Shown here: piece after piece, positions 10,089-22,268 of the stretch
Position numbering within the stretch: the stretch's first letter is position 1
Layout: each line of letters starts with the position of its first letter
Origin: Adiantum capillus-veneris
Taxonomy: Eukaryota > Streptophyta > Polypodiopsida > Polypodiales > Pteridaceae
NCBI GenBank assembly: GCA_014529385.2
Contig: CM043969.1
Location: forward strand, 10,583,001-10,643,000
Direction of reading: 5' to 3'
DNA length: 60,000 nucleotides
Program-made: the position numbers and the translations under genes
The notes under the pieces: model-generated
What the model was told of the DNA's origin: nothing
Databases searched by the model: none
The model's input: only the letters and a program-made list of their open reading frames with translations

Positions 10089-12329
10089 TGCAAAATATAT
10101 GCACCGAGGTGCCCCTTAGCTCTAACAGCTAGCTGGCTCTCGGCGGACGCACCAAATGAACGCTGCCTTCCAAGTCTTTCTAATGACGTTCAGTTAAACC
10201 AACGACCCCCTAACTAACCTAAAAGTGCACTAATTTGCTTCTCATTTGCTACTCTCAAACCCATTTTAGTTAATTTATAAATATGCATTTGTATTTCACT
10301 TATTTTTCTAAATTTTTTAGTCAAACACTCATAGATTTAATCATTTTTTTTGTACTCAATACACCAATTTGATAAATCAAATCACTAAATTTCCATTAAA
10401 ATTTTCAAAATATAAAGCATTCTAATGTCCAATTTCTTTCTTTCCCCCAGAATGCTTAATAAGTATGCAAAATTAAGCAAAATGTTCCATTTTTACACAA
10501 TTCTTAAGTGCAAATAAACTTCAAATGAGTAAATTTCTATTCAGTTATCAAGCCTATACATAAATAACTTAATTTTAAGTTTTTAAATACTTTTAAGTGA
10601 TGCAGTAAAATGATGTTTTTTTTTTAATGTTTAAAGAAAATAGTTTTCGAAGTTATTCTTTTAATTTTAAAGTAATTTTTACTAACCACAATCGCTTTTA
10701 GAATCCTTTTTGAATTCTGTAGTCCTCTTTGCAGTCCTCAATAAAAAACGCAACTCCAACAGTCTATTCCACTCTCAATTTCCCTCCTTTCTCTCTCCTT
10801 GGTTTCCCTTTTCTCTCTCTAAATTTACCCACACACTATCTTACTAACTCACAGTCAATCATAATGAGCACTCCTCATGAATACTCGCAGTCTTAATTAC
10901 CCTCTTTCTCTCTTTTTCTCTCTCTCTTTCTAATCCCTGCTCTCCCACACTGTCACATCCAATCCCCATATTGCAAATTGACAATAATCAATTCCAATTT
11001 CTTTCCTACTCTCAAGGAAGCGGCATTACAATAAGAAGTCTCTCTCTACCTAATATTCATAACACACAGAAGCACACGCACTCAGAGAATTACAATCGAC
11101 ATGCATACCTTTAGAATAATCTTCATCGGTCAATCAATTTCTGTCCTTCTCTCCTACTAGCAAGAGCATTGACAATACTTTCTTCTTCTCTCTCTAGTTC
11201 ATTCTGCATACGTCCAATTATCTTCTTCTCTCTCCTATTCTCTCTTACACACACACTAACACACAAAAGTAATGTTCTACACTAACATACACACACACAC
11301 ACACCTTTTCCTTTTCTCAAGCAAAGCGACAACACATAAATGTATGTGACATTTTCTCTCTCCTATTCTCTCTCTATAACCTGCTAACGACTCTCTCTCG
11401 CTACTTCTTTATAGGCTCTACTCCCCTCTCAGGCTCGCGACCCCACACCAAGGCAGTGCAACTGGCTTGCGGCCCCACTATCTCTCTCACTCTCTAACTG
11501 CACCCTGGCGGCTCCTCTTTCTAACCTGCTAACTACGCTTTCTCTCTCTCTACTTGCGCACTGGCTATGACCTGCTCTCCCCGTCGCTCAGATGCTCTCC
11601 CTGCTTGCGACCCTTTGGCGATTCCCCAACCGCATACCTCTTCAGAGCTGGTCGACCAGAACCAGGAAAAAAATGGTTTTTTAATAAAATATATTCTCTT
11701 CCGATAATTTTAAGGTCTATAAAGACCTTGTTCTCGCCTTTTGAATCCTTGAGACCTCAAAGATCTCTATCATGGTAATGAGCCTTGAGGTCAAATATTC
11801 TCTCCCCCTATTCTCTCTAATCTCACGGTCTCTCCCGGATTTTATAAGTCAAAATTTGAAGGTTTTCTCGGTACTTACAATTAACTTCTGTACGCTTCCT
11901 GCTTTCCTCGAAGGCAAACTTAAAATCTAAGTGAGATTTTACAATTTCGACCAACTAACATACATTAACACAAATTAAGGCAAACTCATAGGACTTCGAA
12001 GATCTCTTCGGCTAAGACTGAACTTAAGACCTCTTATTGTAATGCTGGCTTTGTAACTTTCTCGAGCTGGTAAGCTTTCCATCTCTTTCCAGTCAAAAAC
12101 GGTCAAAAACTTATGAGCTTCCCTTAAAAGAATTAACATAGCATTCAAATTTTAACGTAAACATTAGCAAATGCTTTAAAATTCTATGTAATCATTTATA
12201 TGCATCAGCATCAAATCATGCTAAAGAGGCATACAAGTACAATAATTTAAAATGCAAATGCTTCTATCGTGCCCATGCATATCCCAAATTATCCCGGTTT
12301 TGATACAAAATGTGATCTTGGGGTCTACA
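10089..12329 (-). repeat. LTR-like direct repeat, copy 2 (A2)
   Basis: On the minus strand it starts TGTAGACCCCAAGATC (12329) and ends TTTTGCA (10089), a TG..CA unit of about 2.2 kb. Bases 10503-12065 repeat 799-2401 with small indels. The uninterrupted TTAAGTGC at 10502-10509 is the empty counterpart of the CACTA insertion at 798. CT and AC tracts fill 10780-11560. No target duplication was found, so the exact ends are inferred. Confidence 0.5.
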
Positions 12330-12599
12330 ACAACTTACACAATTTAAGAATATCTTTGACAAGTAGTATTTACTAGTTACCTTAGATCTAGTTGGGATTT
12401 ATGATAATCAAACTAGGAGAGAGTGTAGAATAAAAAAGATTAATTTTTCAATTTGGCTTTCTTTGTAGCAATGAGTATGTTGTACTTTGACATCTAATAA
12501 TGCCATAGGGTAGACAATTTAAAACTCAATTCTATTGTTTCAACTACAATAAGTTTTCTTATTTTTTATTTTGAGAGTCATTATTACAAAAAAAATGGA

Positions 12600-12980
12600 T
12601 TGGATGTCTATAGGCATGATTTGAAGATAACTTTTGAAAAACCCAACCAACCTCATCCAAGACCTTGTCCAATGCATCAACCACAACCTTATCACCAACC
12701 ATTTGCTATCAAGGACATCAAAAGAGTAGTTACCTTGGATCTTGAGACTATTGAAACAAAACATGGAGATTATTTGCTAGCTTCGGCTCAACACATGCGA
12801 CTTGTGGAGGATAAAGACAATGGTTTTTATGCGGTGCAGCCAGACGTAGAGAAGTTTTTGGAACTTTGTGGTGAATATTTTGAGCTATTGATATGGAGTT
12901 GCTATAACCTAACAAGAGTGCAACATATCACACAAAAATGTTTCTCCAAGCATTATCAAGTTCAAGATGTTTATGAGTAA
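12600..12980 (+). pseudogene. FCP1/SCP-like phosphatase fragment (host gene relic)
   Basis: A 126-codon open frame. Its second half, VEKFLELCGEYFELLIWSCYN, resembles the FCP1-homology (NIF) domain of CTD-type phosphatases, where a pattern like RPxxxEFLxxCxxxFExxIWSS is usual. Upstream, VVTLDLETIE sits where the catalytic DxDxT block (LDLDETL) should be, but the second Asp is not preserved. The frame stops after about one third of a domain, and no further exon is evident before LTR sequence begins at 13078. The Pro/His/Gln-rich start (PHPRPCPMHQPQPYHQP) is not typical. Likely a captured or stranded exon of a plant phosphatase-like gene; the call rests on one domain segment. Confidence 0.4.
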
Positions 12981-13077
12981 CAAGAATTGTCAAAATCCAA
13001 ACATCATGTTAGGATTTTAAAGGGTTTATCATAAAAAATTGAGTGATATTTGCTTAGCTACGTCCTATTTCCTAACA

Positions 13078-13900
13078 CATATTGGGGTGGTATATCAACT
13101 TGCTGAGGCACATTTTCCATATGCACATAGCAAGAAGGACACATTAGTGACATGAAATGTGTAAATACCCTAAACCCTTTGAAATACCTTTAGAAAGATA
13201 TTTTGCAAATAAACCTGAAATTATTTATGGGTGATTCTTGAAAAAATCTTAAAGACTTAATCAGTTAAATTGAGCAAGCATTGCACACTTCAAACATAGG
13301 CAAAAAAACTTATGAGTCATTGGTCATCTAATCATCAAATGGTTGTAGATCAAAGTAGGTTACTGTAGAAGGAGGGAACTACCCTTAGTAGGACTGACAG
13401 ACATAGGAAACTTCTAGAAGTGGTAGCCAATGAGTTACCACAGTAACTGAGAGTGTACAGTGAGTTAGTAGACACCAGTCCGACAGCCTATAAGTAGGGC
13501 TCATTATTCATTTTGTAGGACTTCTCAATCTTTAGAATTCTTAGTTTTATACATCTTGAGCTACTTGTGCTCTTGTAATCATTTGTTGCGGTCTCTCTTC
13601 TTCTGAAATTTCAAAGCCAGCTACTAGTATATCAGATTCTCGTCAGTTGTAATTAAAATATCTGAAATACAATTCTGGTTCCAATCTCAGTTATATTCTC
13701 AATTACACTATCTTGTCTTTCAATTCCAGTGTCTTGTCTTTCCAATTTCAGTTTTGTCTTTTAGTTATCCCTGAATGTTCTAAATCTGACATCTTTAGTT
13801 CTAAGTACCAACTCGGAATAGCTGTCTAAACATTTTTAACTCATTCCATTTTGGAAATCATGGTGGTTTGAGCTAAGTTTCTCTAAGACAGTGTCGTGCA
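13078..13900 (+). repeat. LTR copy D1 of a gypsy family
   Basis: About 800 bp closely matching 47658-48464, from CATATTGGGGTGG to TGGTTTGAGCTAAGTTTCTCT. It contains a promoter-like core: GGAGGGAACTACCCTT, GAGTTACCACAGTAACTGA, then CCTATAAGTAGGGCTCATT. Nothing recognisable as PBS or gag follows here, so it may be a solo or truncated LTR. Confidence 0.65.
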
Positions 13901-16047
13901 GCTCTGCTGCCATGATGAGAAAAAGATCAGAGAAATGCAAGCTAAGCTTCTTTGTCGAAGCCTACTTGATTAATGGTCAGTGATGAGGGCTTGTTAACAG
14001 GCCAAGTCTAATGATTAATGTATGGGTGAAAGCATGAATAGGTGGAATGATATTTAAGCTATTAGATAGCATATCACAAAAACAATATTGTGGAAAAAAG
14101 AATACAAACTAAATAAAATTTATAAGTGATTGCACTTCTACATTTTATTCTTTAAGAGCTATCCATTGACATATATCATGATAGAAATTTTATGTGAATT
14201 CATGTCTAATTGTAGGCCAAAGTTTTTGATAGTAGGTGTCCATGGACACAGCTATTTGATCCACCATTCCATGCTTTCACCCGTATGCCAGATGCGGCTT
14301 TAAAGGGCCAATTGTGATGCCTTAATGATGCCAAAAATGGACTATACTTAAAGTGAGCACAGATAGAATATTATGATCCAGAACTGTAGTGCTTGAAGAG
14401 CTCTACCGGCCTGTCTTTACGGCTCGTCGATAGGAGCTACGGTGAAGAAGTTATGGCACTTTGAAGTTTGAGTTAATGTAGATCCGTACCGGATTGGGAA
14501 ACTGCACCTGAGGTGATAGAAATGAAATGAATGCACGGGCTTGAAGTGCTCACTTTGTGGAGCACTTCGGTCTTTTCAGATCAGCAATCGGAGTTACGGT
14601 TGCCAAGATATGAGTCGTTAAATATTCATCGGGGGCCGGCTCCGAGCCAGTCAGGTAGGCTTGGGCAGTGTGCCATCTGGGAATTTTACAGCCCTACAGG
14701 TTTTGTATGAATTCTATGAATTTACGGCTCGTCAGATACAGTCCAGGTTGATTGGATAATCTGGATTAAGGTCGGTGTCAGTTGCCGATGCGACTGACTT
14801 GGGTTATTTTGGCATCATTCAAGATATTGGAGTGGACAATAAAAATTCACGATGATATTGTTAGTCAAGGACTGCTGAAGAAATTTGTACTACTTGGCAT
14901 TGCTCGAATAGCATGTATGCCAATTGTGATGACCTTGCAATTCCTCGGCCGCCCACTATGAGGATTAAGGGCCGCCCGCCCAATTAAACAAAGCCAAAGG
15001 CCGCCCAAGGGCCCAATTGAATGGCCACCCTAAATTTTAAGGTGGTGTGAAGCCAATAAAAAAGGAAAGCCATGGCGTCGAGCAGCCAGCAGCGAGAGAC
15101 TGCGCAGAGAAGATGGCCTCGCGCCGACTCGTAGACTGCTCTGACGAGCGCGAGGATGAAACGTAAAATGTTCAGAACAGCAGGGCGACCCCTTTCGGTG
15201 CCATTCGCGGCGGTTTTGGAGGAGGTCGGTCGGTGGCTGCCACGTCATAGTGAGGGTTCCCGTGCCACGTCACTAGCGCCGGGCGCCATTGCACATGAGG
15301 GCATGCTATTTATAAGGGATTTTCTGCATGAGCGAGGAGAGCCAAAAACGTGAGGAAGAAGGGGAAGCCAAGGAAGGCAAGGAGAAGGAGGGAAGGTGAG
15401 GACTCTTTCTCAATCTCTCTCTCTCTCGACCTCAGCTAACGAAGGCAAGGGGAAGAAGGGGAAGGTGAGGACTCTTTCTCTATCTCTCTCTCTCGACCTC
15501 AGCTAAAGAAGGCATAACAAGGGTGAAGGAAGGAAGTTTCTCGATCTCCATCGAACCAAGCTTCTCGATTGCCATTGAAGCTAAGCAAGTTTTTTTCCTA
15601 TCTTGATCTCTCAACCTCCTACTCAGGCAAAGGCTTTGCAACCAAGTCACCAAGGAGATTATTCCTCATCGACTTAAGCAAGGAGATATCATCAAGGCTT
15701 GCAAGCAGTCATAGGAGAAGAACTACTTTCGGCATAGACAGTGATTGAAGGCAAATTCAACAAATAGAATCGACACCATAGGATTTTTCTCGTCAGTCGG
15801 CAAATTAGCCTAATTATCTCTTTTTGATGGATTGCGGAGCCATTAACGGCCCAAAGTGATCTGTAATGGGAGTTTAAGCTCCTTAATTGGCATTAGCATT
15901 ATTTAATGGTGTCGTTAATGACACTTCTTCTCGATTGCGTGTTAGTTGCGGCCTGTGTCTCCATCTTAGCAAATGATACTCAAGGGATTTCTATGTGAGG
16001 TTTCTCCGAAGTGCGTGCCTTTTCTTGTGTTTCTGTCCTTCCCTCTC
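13901..16047. other. Non-coding interval, probably LTR-derived
   Basis: No credible gene. Around 14300-14850 there are repeated GGCTCGTC and CGG/CCG words, GC-richer than the neighbours. A TATA-like TATTTATAAGGG near 15309 is followed by GAGGAGAGCC and CT-rich sequence, as in an LTR transcription start on the plus strand. GTGTCGTTAATGACAC at 15909-15924 is a 16-bp near-palindrome. The short frames across 15030-15353 lie on both strands and look accidental. Confidence 0.35.
15391..15528. repeat. 69-bp tandem duplication
   Basis: GGAAGGTGAGGACTCTTTCT followed by a CTCTCT tract and CGACCTCAGCTAA occurs at 15391 and again at 15460. The copies are nearly identical, differing mainly in CT-tract length. 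Confidence 0.85.
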
Positions 16048-18608
16048 TCAGTAGTTGATTGACTCGTTGAGTTCAGCTATCTCCTTCGATAACTCGTCTT
16101 CTCTTTGGACCCGCATCAAGGCCAGGTCTCTGCGCTGAAACTGCTCTAACTTCAGCTCTAGCTCGAGGTCTTTATTTTTCTTTCTAACACCTTGTAGACT
16201 TCGTTTGTTCCTTTGATCGAGGCGACGACTGGATTTTCTCATATTTTGTCATAAGAATATCACCTGATCATTGATCCTTTGTTCTGAGTATTGTAGGGAA
16301 GCATTTGTCGCATCTAACTGTACCTGGATCTTTTGAGCTAAGAGGGTTGTAGTTAGAAGTTCATTTGTAACTTCCATCAGCTAATCATCCTTTGCTTTGC
16401 ATGCATCTGACAGTTTTGTGAGCAACTCAGCCAGTTCCTCCATTTCTTTCTGTTGCTTATCTCTTGCGAGCTGATGTTGTTCGGCTTCTGCTTTTAACTC
16501 CTGCACTTGCCTCTGTAGATCAGTGATGACATTGAGTCTGTCGTCCAACTCCCCTTGGAGAGCGTCGATCACCATCTCTAACTCTTTGGCCCTGGTGCTG
16601 CGGCCGAGTGCTGTTGAGTGAAGTCATTCAGTCATATCCTTCATTTGCTTAGCATATTCATTAACGTGCAGGATAACTTTGTCATTGGATTGCTAGTCTT
16701 CATTTCGTGCCAGCTGTCTTGATGTTTCTGCAGTCTGTTGTGTGTCTTTTGCCTGCATCAGGATGGTTGGTTGATGTTGTTTCCCTTGTGGCTGCTGATC
16801 TTTTTCCGTTGAGGTAGAGGGTGGTGGCTCGGCCTTCTCTTGTTCTCTCCACTGCTCAAACTTTGTCGTGTCCTCTTCTGGTGCAGGACTAGCTACCTTT
16901 TCTGCCTCTGGCTCTTGCTCTTTTTCTTGTTCTTGTGTAGACTCAACTGCCTTTTGTGTTGATTCAGCTGCTTCTTGTTGTTCAGGCTCTTGTGTAGATT
17001 CAAATGCTTTTTCCTGTTCAGGTTCTGCTTCTTTTGTTGGCTCAGTTGTTGCGGCTCTAACTATCGGTGATGGTAGTGGGCTCGGCATTGGTTGATTAAA
17101 TTGTTCAGAGACAAGAGAAGAGATGCGGAGAGACACATCACCTTGGGCATGTAGTGTTTCTCCTTGTGCAGTGGTTTCCTCTGCTCTCTTTTGTTATTCT
17201 TCCCCCTCTGCCGCTTCTTGTGCTTCTTTCAGCTTAAGAGCTTCTTCTTCTTGATACATTTGTTCCAGTACCTCCGCGGGTTCTTCAGCCTGCTTCCTGG
17301 TGTGCTGCTTGGTTCTTGGTCCTTTAAGTTCAACTGGCACCCACTTTTCCAGGTCCTTTCCTTGTGCTTGGCGACTATGATGGTATGAATGTTTCTCTCT
17401 TTTGAACTGGGATTGCTTTTGAACGGGCTCCTCTTGGTGTGCTGCCATGGATTTTCTCTTCATCTCTTCTATCCGTGCTCTCTTTTCTTCGTTATCCGAG
17501 CTCTCATTGCTATGCCGTTCCGACGAGCTTTCAGCAGACTCTTCACCTAACTTGTATAATCTTTTGGTAGATCTTGTAGCTCGAGGAGATGGTTGAGCTA
17601 ACACTATCCAAGTGCTCTGATCTGGGACACATGGTAAGTTGTCGGCCATGCCGATGGCATGGTATGCAATTCTTGTCAACACCTCTAGTGCACCCAAGTA
17701 TGTAATCTTTCTTTCTTTCTTTGTTCCTTTCAAAGTGGTCAAGACATATTGTGTGTGGTCCACCGGTTGCCTCGTTGTTGACTTGAGGACTTGCATGAAG
17801 GTGGTGGCAACCGCATGATTTGGCGTTGTATACCTTGGTGGCATCTTAGCAAGCAAATGGAAGTGCTGGTGGTATAACCGTGCTGGCTCTTCAACCTGTT
17901 TGTGAATAAGGTCTACAAAGGTGGCCGTGGTGGTTTCTTTTGTGAAAGTTCCGGTCGTCTTCCTATCCCTTGCCCTCATTGTCATTCCTTCTCTGTGGGT
18001 AGTCTGAGTGCTACTGCCACTATTTCCTTGGTGATCACCACTTCAACTTTATTCCCTTGTGGGTCAGAAATCTGCACAGTTCCATCTTCTTTGATCATGG
18101 ACAAAAGCTCGTAATCTTTTTGGAAGTCCACTCCACACGGCTCTTGTTTATAAACATCTCGAAGTCCTAGCCGTCGGTTGGCTTCTTTGGTTTCAGGCTT
18201 TGCAGCGACATCATACACTTCTTTTGGTAGGAGTTGCAACTCTACCTGATGTCCCTCCTCACTCTTGAATCTGCCATTGAACACTATGGTGTGATGCTCT
18301 TCAAGCTATTCTTTTGAAAGATAGGCTGCCTTGGTGGTTTTGACTGAGTTGGGGTCCAGTTGGTATGTTGGTAGCTCTTGCAACTTTTCTTTCTGGTTGA
18401 GCTTCTTCTTGGCCCTCTCTCCTGCTTGCTCCTGTTCAATGAATAGAGTATCAAAGTTAGCAGATTTGACGGATTTTTCTCCAAAATGTCCTTTAGTTTG
18501 AAATGCTGACAATTTTGGTCCAATTTGCTTCAAATCAATTTTTGAACAAGCATAGATGCATAAAAGCATGCAAGGAAAAAATTGTAAAGTCCAAACAAAA
18601 ATTTGCAA
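16048..18608 (-). pseudogene. Locus F: long retroelement-associated protein with coiled coil
   Basis: A reading frame of about 850 codons, broken by one frameshift near 17983 and six in-frame stops (near 18303, 17191, 16690, 16624, 16378 and 16245). The N-terminal 300 residues form a globular region with VQISDPQGNKVEVVITKEIV and, later, MPPRYTTPNHAVATTFMQVL and DHTQYVLTTL. A Ser/Glu-rich and then Gln/Glu/Pro-rich low-complexity stretch follows. The C-terminus (16575-16048) is strongly coiled-coil (LQRQVQELKAEAEQHQ). The N-terminal pattern recalls the extra plant-transposon protein found beside some gypsy pol genes, and it aligns with the post-integrase region of element H (near 42900). All six stops could derive from Gln or Arg codons by C-to-T change. 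Function unknown. Confidence 0.55.
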
Positions 18609-18613
18609 CCAAA

Positions 18614-19221
18614 GTAAATAATCGTGATTATTTACAGCTGAGTAATTTCTCCAACTTTTTGCAAACTTGGCATCACAGGCTTGAAGTATTTACCAATTAC
18701 ATACTTCGAGTGAAATATGGGCTCATTTGGATGCATAGGGTGAAAATGGTACCAGATTTTGGCTTTAGGTCTTTGAAACAGTAGATCTAAAGGAAATTTG
18801 AGATTTTGAGCTCCAAATTGGTTCAAATTTGGCTAATGGCCATGGGCTTAGCACTTCTTGTACTTTGGATGTATGATGGCAGAATAGCAAAATTCCCCCA
18901 TTTTGGCTAGAAAGTAAATAATCGCGATTATTAACTTTCCTACCAAAATCAACACTTTTTGGTACAACTTGGTTCTAGGCATTGTATAGACCCTGTGTAT
19001 GTGATATGAGGTGATTTGGATCAAGAAAAGTGGTCTATAACTCAAAAATTGACTTGCAAAGACTTCTTTGTGTTTTTTTTGGCAATTTTCCAAGTTATAG
19101 GTACTCATTTTGGCTCATACTTGATTTTTGGCATGTAATACGTGTGTACACATGATAGGTGAGGTGATGATACAATTTCCAAGCAAAAATAGTGCAAAAG
19201 TAAATAATCACAATTACTTAC
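18614..19221. repeat. Palindrome-centred array at locus F (3 units)
   Basis: Three copies of a 22-bp palindrome (half-site GTAAATAATCG and its inverse) at 18614-18635, 18914-18935 and 19200-19221, spaced 300 and 286 bp. The first has one mismatched pair, the second one near an arm end, the third three or four changes. Sequence between them is diverged but shares words such as CCAAATTGGTTCAAATTTGG. The same motif and spacing recur at 27903-28891. Confidence 0.8.
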
Positions 19222-19354
19222 AGTAGTCACAATTTTCTTGCAAAACTTAAAAATTTTGACCTAAACACATTCTATACACCTAAAACAAGTCCTAAATTGA
19301 ATTTGCTCAAGTTTGGTCTTGCCGGCATCACTTTGTCCTTTGCTGACTCTGAAA

Positions 19355-19684
19355 TCACAGATTTTTGTGACTACACTGCCTGTTGAGTTGGTTTGTCACT
19401 TGTGAGGCTTTGGACTTGTCCGCAACATAGTCATGAAGCAACTCATTCAATTTTGGCTCATTTGGAGTCAGTTTGACCTCGTATGTCAAATTTGATGCTT
19501 TGTAGCCTTCGAGCCATTTTTTGCTTTTCGAGGGCTCTGCTTGATTAATTTCACAAAACCAATCATATACATTGTGTATGGACCTCGTAGGCAAGCTGTC
19601 TGTGGAGTCAGATCCAAATTCTGGCATCTGCCAAAAACCTAGCTTTTCTACTGGGGACCCCCTCGACCCCTGCCAAATGGTCAA
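19355..19684 (-). CDS. Short ORF next to candidate PBS, unknown
   Basis: A 109-codon frame beginning MTIWQGSRGSPVEKL that overlaps the candidate primer-binding site. It is polar, with a Lys/Glu-rich middle (NQAEPSKSKKWLEGYK). No domain recognised. It could be the start of a gag-like ORF or an accident of a GC-poor leader. Confidence 0.2.
   Translation of the reverse strand: MTIWQGSRGSPVEKLGFWQMPEFGSDSTDSLPTRSIHNVYDWFCEINQAEPSKSKKWLEGYKASNLTYEVKLTPNEPKLNELLHDYVADKSKASQVTNQLNRQCSHKNL
19655..19675 (-). other. Candidate primer-binding site of locus F
   Basis: Minus strand TGGCAGGGGTCGAGGGGGTC follows a possible LTR end (GTTGACCA at 19678) after two Ts. Position and TGG start fit a PBS; the tRNA was not matched. 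Confidence 0.35.
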
Positions 19685-20922
19685 CTGATGATATAGAAAG
19701 GTTCTATTATGTTAGGGCATGCTACAGTTTAAATCTCATCCGATTTGGTCGAGCTTTTTGGTCGTAGGTCTTCGTGCACTGCTCGGTTTCTAAGTTTTTT
19801 CTAGGGTTTTAGACTAGCTACCAGCCATACAAAATGGATCATTGACGAGTAAAAAACTTACCCCTCATATCTCGTGTGAGACGGGGCTAAAAATGGGCAA
19901 CTGTAGACTCCGGAAAGTACGCGCGAAAGAGGTCGAAAAGTTCTCTCTGCAAAGGCCACAAGTGGAAATGAGGTGGTTTTAGCCTACCTAGGATATCTAT
20001 ACCCGGACTTCCCGAACCAATTTTCCCCAGATTCCCCCGTTAGTCCTACTGGCTATGAAATCTATGTTAGACTCAAAAATTTCCTTGATCGGATTCCTGT
20101 AGCCCATTCTGCAAGAATTTTGCAAAAGTAGGTCTAGCCTCTTAATTTAGGCTTCCCACTTCCATCTTTTGATTTCATTGAAATTTTTGTGCCTGTCCAC
20201 CTTGTCTTTCTAATCACTATCATGTCTTCCATTTTTCCATATGATCTCCTTTGCTGTTTATTATTAATTTTGACTTGTTTATTGGAAAAATTCAAAGAAA
20301 ATAACAAAATGCGCTAAAAAAGCAAAGTGAAAATCCAATAATTAAGAAAATACATTGAAAAACACATCTTTATTGTTTTTTGTTGGATTTCTCCATTTTT
20401 AAGTCTCAATATTAAGAAAAATAATGAAAAATAATGAAAAATAATAAAAATGGACTATTTTTTATGATTTTCTGATAATATATACACTATTTACACTCTT
20501 CGAAAAGATATTATCAATGAATTTTCCCTTGTTGATGAACTATAAGGGCATTACTAGGTAATTTTACAAAAAATCACATGTTAACATCAAACTTTTTCCT
20601 CCCTCTTCAAACAGTGCCCTTCCTCCCCTCCTAGATGGCGTACCCCGGGACGACTATGTGCATGGGTTGAACACTTGTATCTTATGCATAGCCTTGGTTG
20701 GCTCTACCATGATTTGAAAGAGAAATGCAGTTCAAACCAATATGTTGTACAAGAGCTGGGTCTTGAGTATTTAACTCAAGGGTTTCTGATGTCGAGGTTT
20801 GTTGTTGCTATCTTCCAAAGAGCAAATCTTGTAGCTTTTGTACTCTCTACTTCATTGTTCCATCAGGATGCTTCAGTACACTGATTTCCTGAGCTTTTGG
20901 TAGAAATTTTGACTGTTGTTAG
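19676..20922. other. Non-coding interval right of locus F
   Basis: If the PBS call is right, the interval from 19678 rightwards is the 5' LTR of locus F. I found no second copy to prove it. 20230-20560 is AT-rich with AATAATGAAAAATAATG repeats. No credible gene is present. Confidence 0.25.
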
Positions 20923-21153
20923 TCAAGATTTTTCTCGCCATTGGTAGGTTGGTTTACTTGGTGCAGAATGGTGTGGTGCAGTCTTCTGCGACTTAACTCT
21001 CCATTGCTTGATTGGCTTTACGGTTTGTGGAGAAGATAAGTGCTCCTTTTTTTTCCAAACCCATTTCATGTTAAGTTCCTTGTTTGGAGATGCTCGTCTC
21101 TGTGATTTGACTTGTGGGACCTCCTTTGGTTTTGTCGATGATGTTTTGGGCAC
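20923..21153 (-). CDS. Basic Trp/Lys/Gln repeat ORF, unknown
   Basis: A 76-codon frame rich in Lys, Ser, Pro and Gln. The motif KPIKQWRVKSQ recurs later as KPTYQWREKS, and the open frame continues upstream of the Met as IQIWVPKTSS. Such WVPK/QWR-type basic repeats occur in nucleic-acid-binding parts of retroelement proteins, but I cannot assign a family. It ends 27 bp left of a CACTA end. Confidence 0.25.
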   Translation of the reverse strand: MPKTSSTKPKEVPQVKSQRRASPNKELNMKWVWKKKEHLSSPQTVKPIKQWRVKSQKTAPHHSAPSKPTYQWREKS

Positions 21154-21179
21154 CCAGATTTGAATTGGCCGGTCCTTAA

Positions 21180-22268
21180 CACTAGGTTGGTAACCTAACA
21201 GGACTTAAAAGTGTCCTTTCAAGGTTTTGAAAAAAACCTCCAAAACCATAGTAGATCCACTCATTTTGTAAAATCCTTTCATGAGGTTATAGTTCAAGGC
21301 CTACTACACATGGAAAAAATAAGAAACTTGTAAAATTTCTCATCTTTTGATCACACCAAGCCTCCAAAGTTGATGGACCAGTGCATTTTCATCAAAACAG
21401 TCATTTCTTACGTTTTGTTGCATAAAAATAAGATTAGGGATTTTTGTAGGACTTGATATAAATTCCCTAGTTAACTTCAATGGGTTGGTGATCAGAACAT
21501 ATGATTGCTTCTCACTCACTATTTTTTGTTTTGCCAAAATAAATAGGTACAAAAAAGTTGAATTTTTACCATTCTGCAGACCTATCATCAAAGTTTCTAT
21601 AGCCACGCTCAATACAAATAATATATGCATGTTTTCTTAGTTTCCTATTTTTGTTTATGTTCATAAGGATCCATGGAGCATGTCAAAAGAATAATACATC
21701 TCTTATCAAGAGGAATCTTGGGGACAAAGATGAAGTGTTAAATACAGCAAACATGAAAAAACTGGGTTCAACATTATGAGTTGTATAATCCCATAGAAAC
21801 TATTCAATATCTAGACAAATTTGATCCTTATTCTAGATATGGTTACTACCTACAAAATGCATGTAGTTGTCACAAGAAACTAACAATATTGAAAAGGCTA
21901 TACTTGATATACTAGAATGTTTTGTTTTCTTCTATAATCGAAAAAATCAACCATCGTTGTGTACTATGCAAAATAGGGTATTAGGTGCCCCAAAACTCAA
22001 GGAATATTAGCTTTATGTTACAATATGCGACTTAGAAAATAAAAAATGCATTTGGATATCATGAAATCCACCAAAAAAATCATAGAAGAGCTAAAATTGG
22101 CTAAAAAACAGGATTTGATAATTTTTGTAATTTGGTCATAACTCACAACTTTAATATTTATTTCTCCCTAGAAGCATCAGGACATGTTGAGGACTACAAA
22201 AGATAGTTCTCTAGCATTATAGACCTCACAAACATGAATTATAGAGTGGTATAGTTGCAAAAAAGTTG
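21180..22268. mobile_element. CACTA-type transposon fragment, other terminus
   Basis: Starts CACTAGGTTGGTAACC after TTAA, followed by AGGACTTAAAAGTGTCC. This is the inverse counterpart of the terminus at 798. 21712-22268 repeats 1-556 of the window with few differences. The right side joins gypsy integrase at about 22268 without a second TAGTG end, so the distal end was lost. A minus-strand frame at 21340-21630 has no recognised domain and is probably not a gene. Confidence 0.55.

Noticed and set aside
17982-17985. ATGA stop-start overlap in locus F as translational coupling
   Set aside because: Protein similarity continues across the junction in a different frame, and such coupling is not usual in plants. 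A frameshift in one gene is simpler.
16048-18608. Stop-codon reassignment or RNA editing to explain in-frame stops in locus F
   Set aside because: All three stop codons are used, other genes in the window end normally, and stop-fixing RNA editing is known from organelles rather than nuclear transposons.
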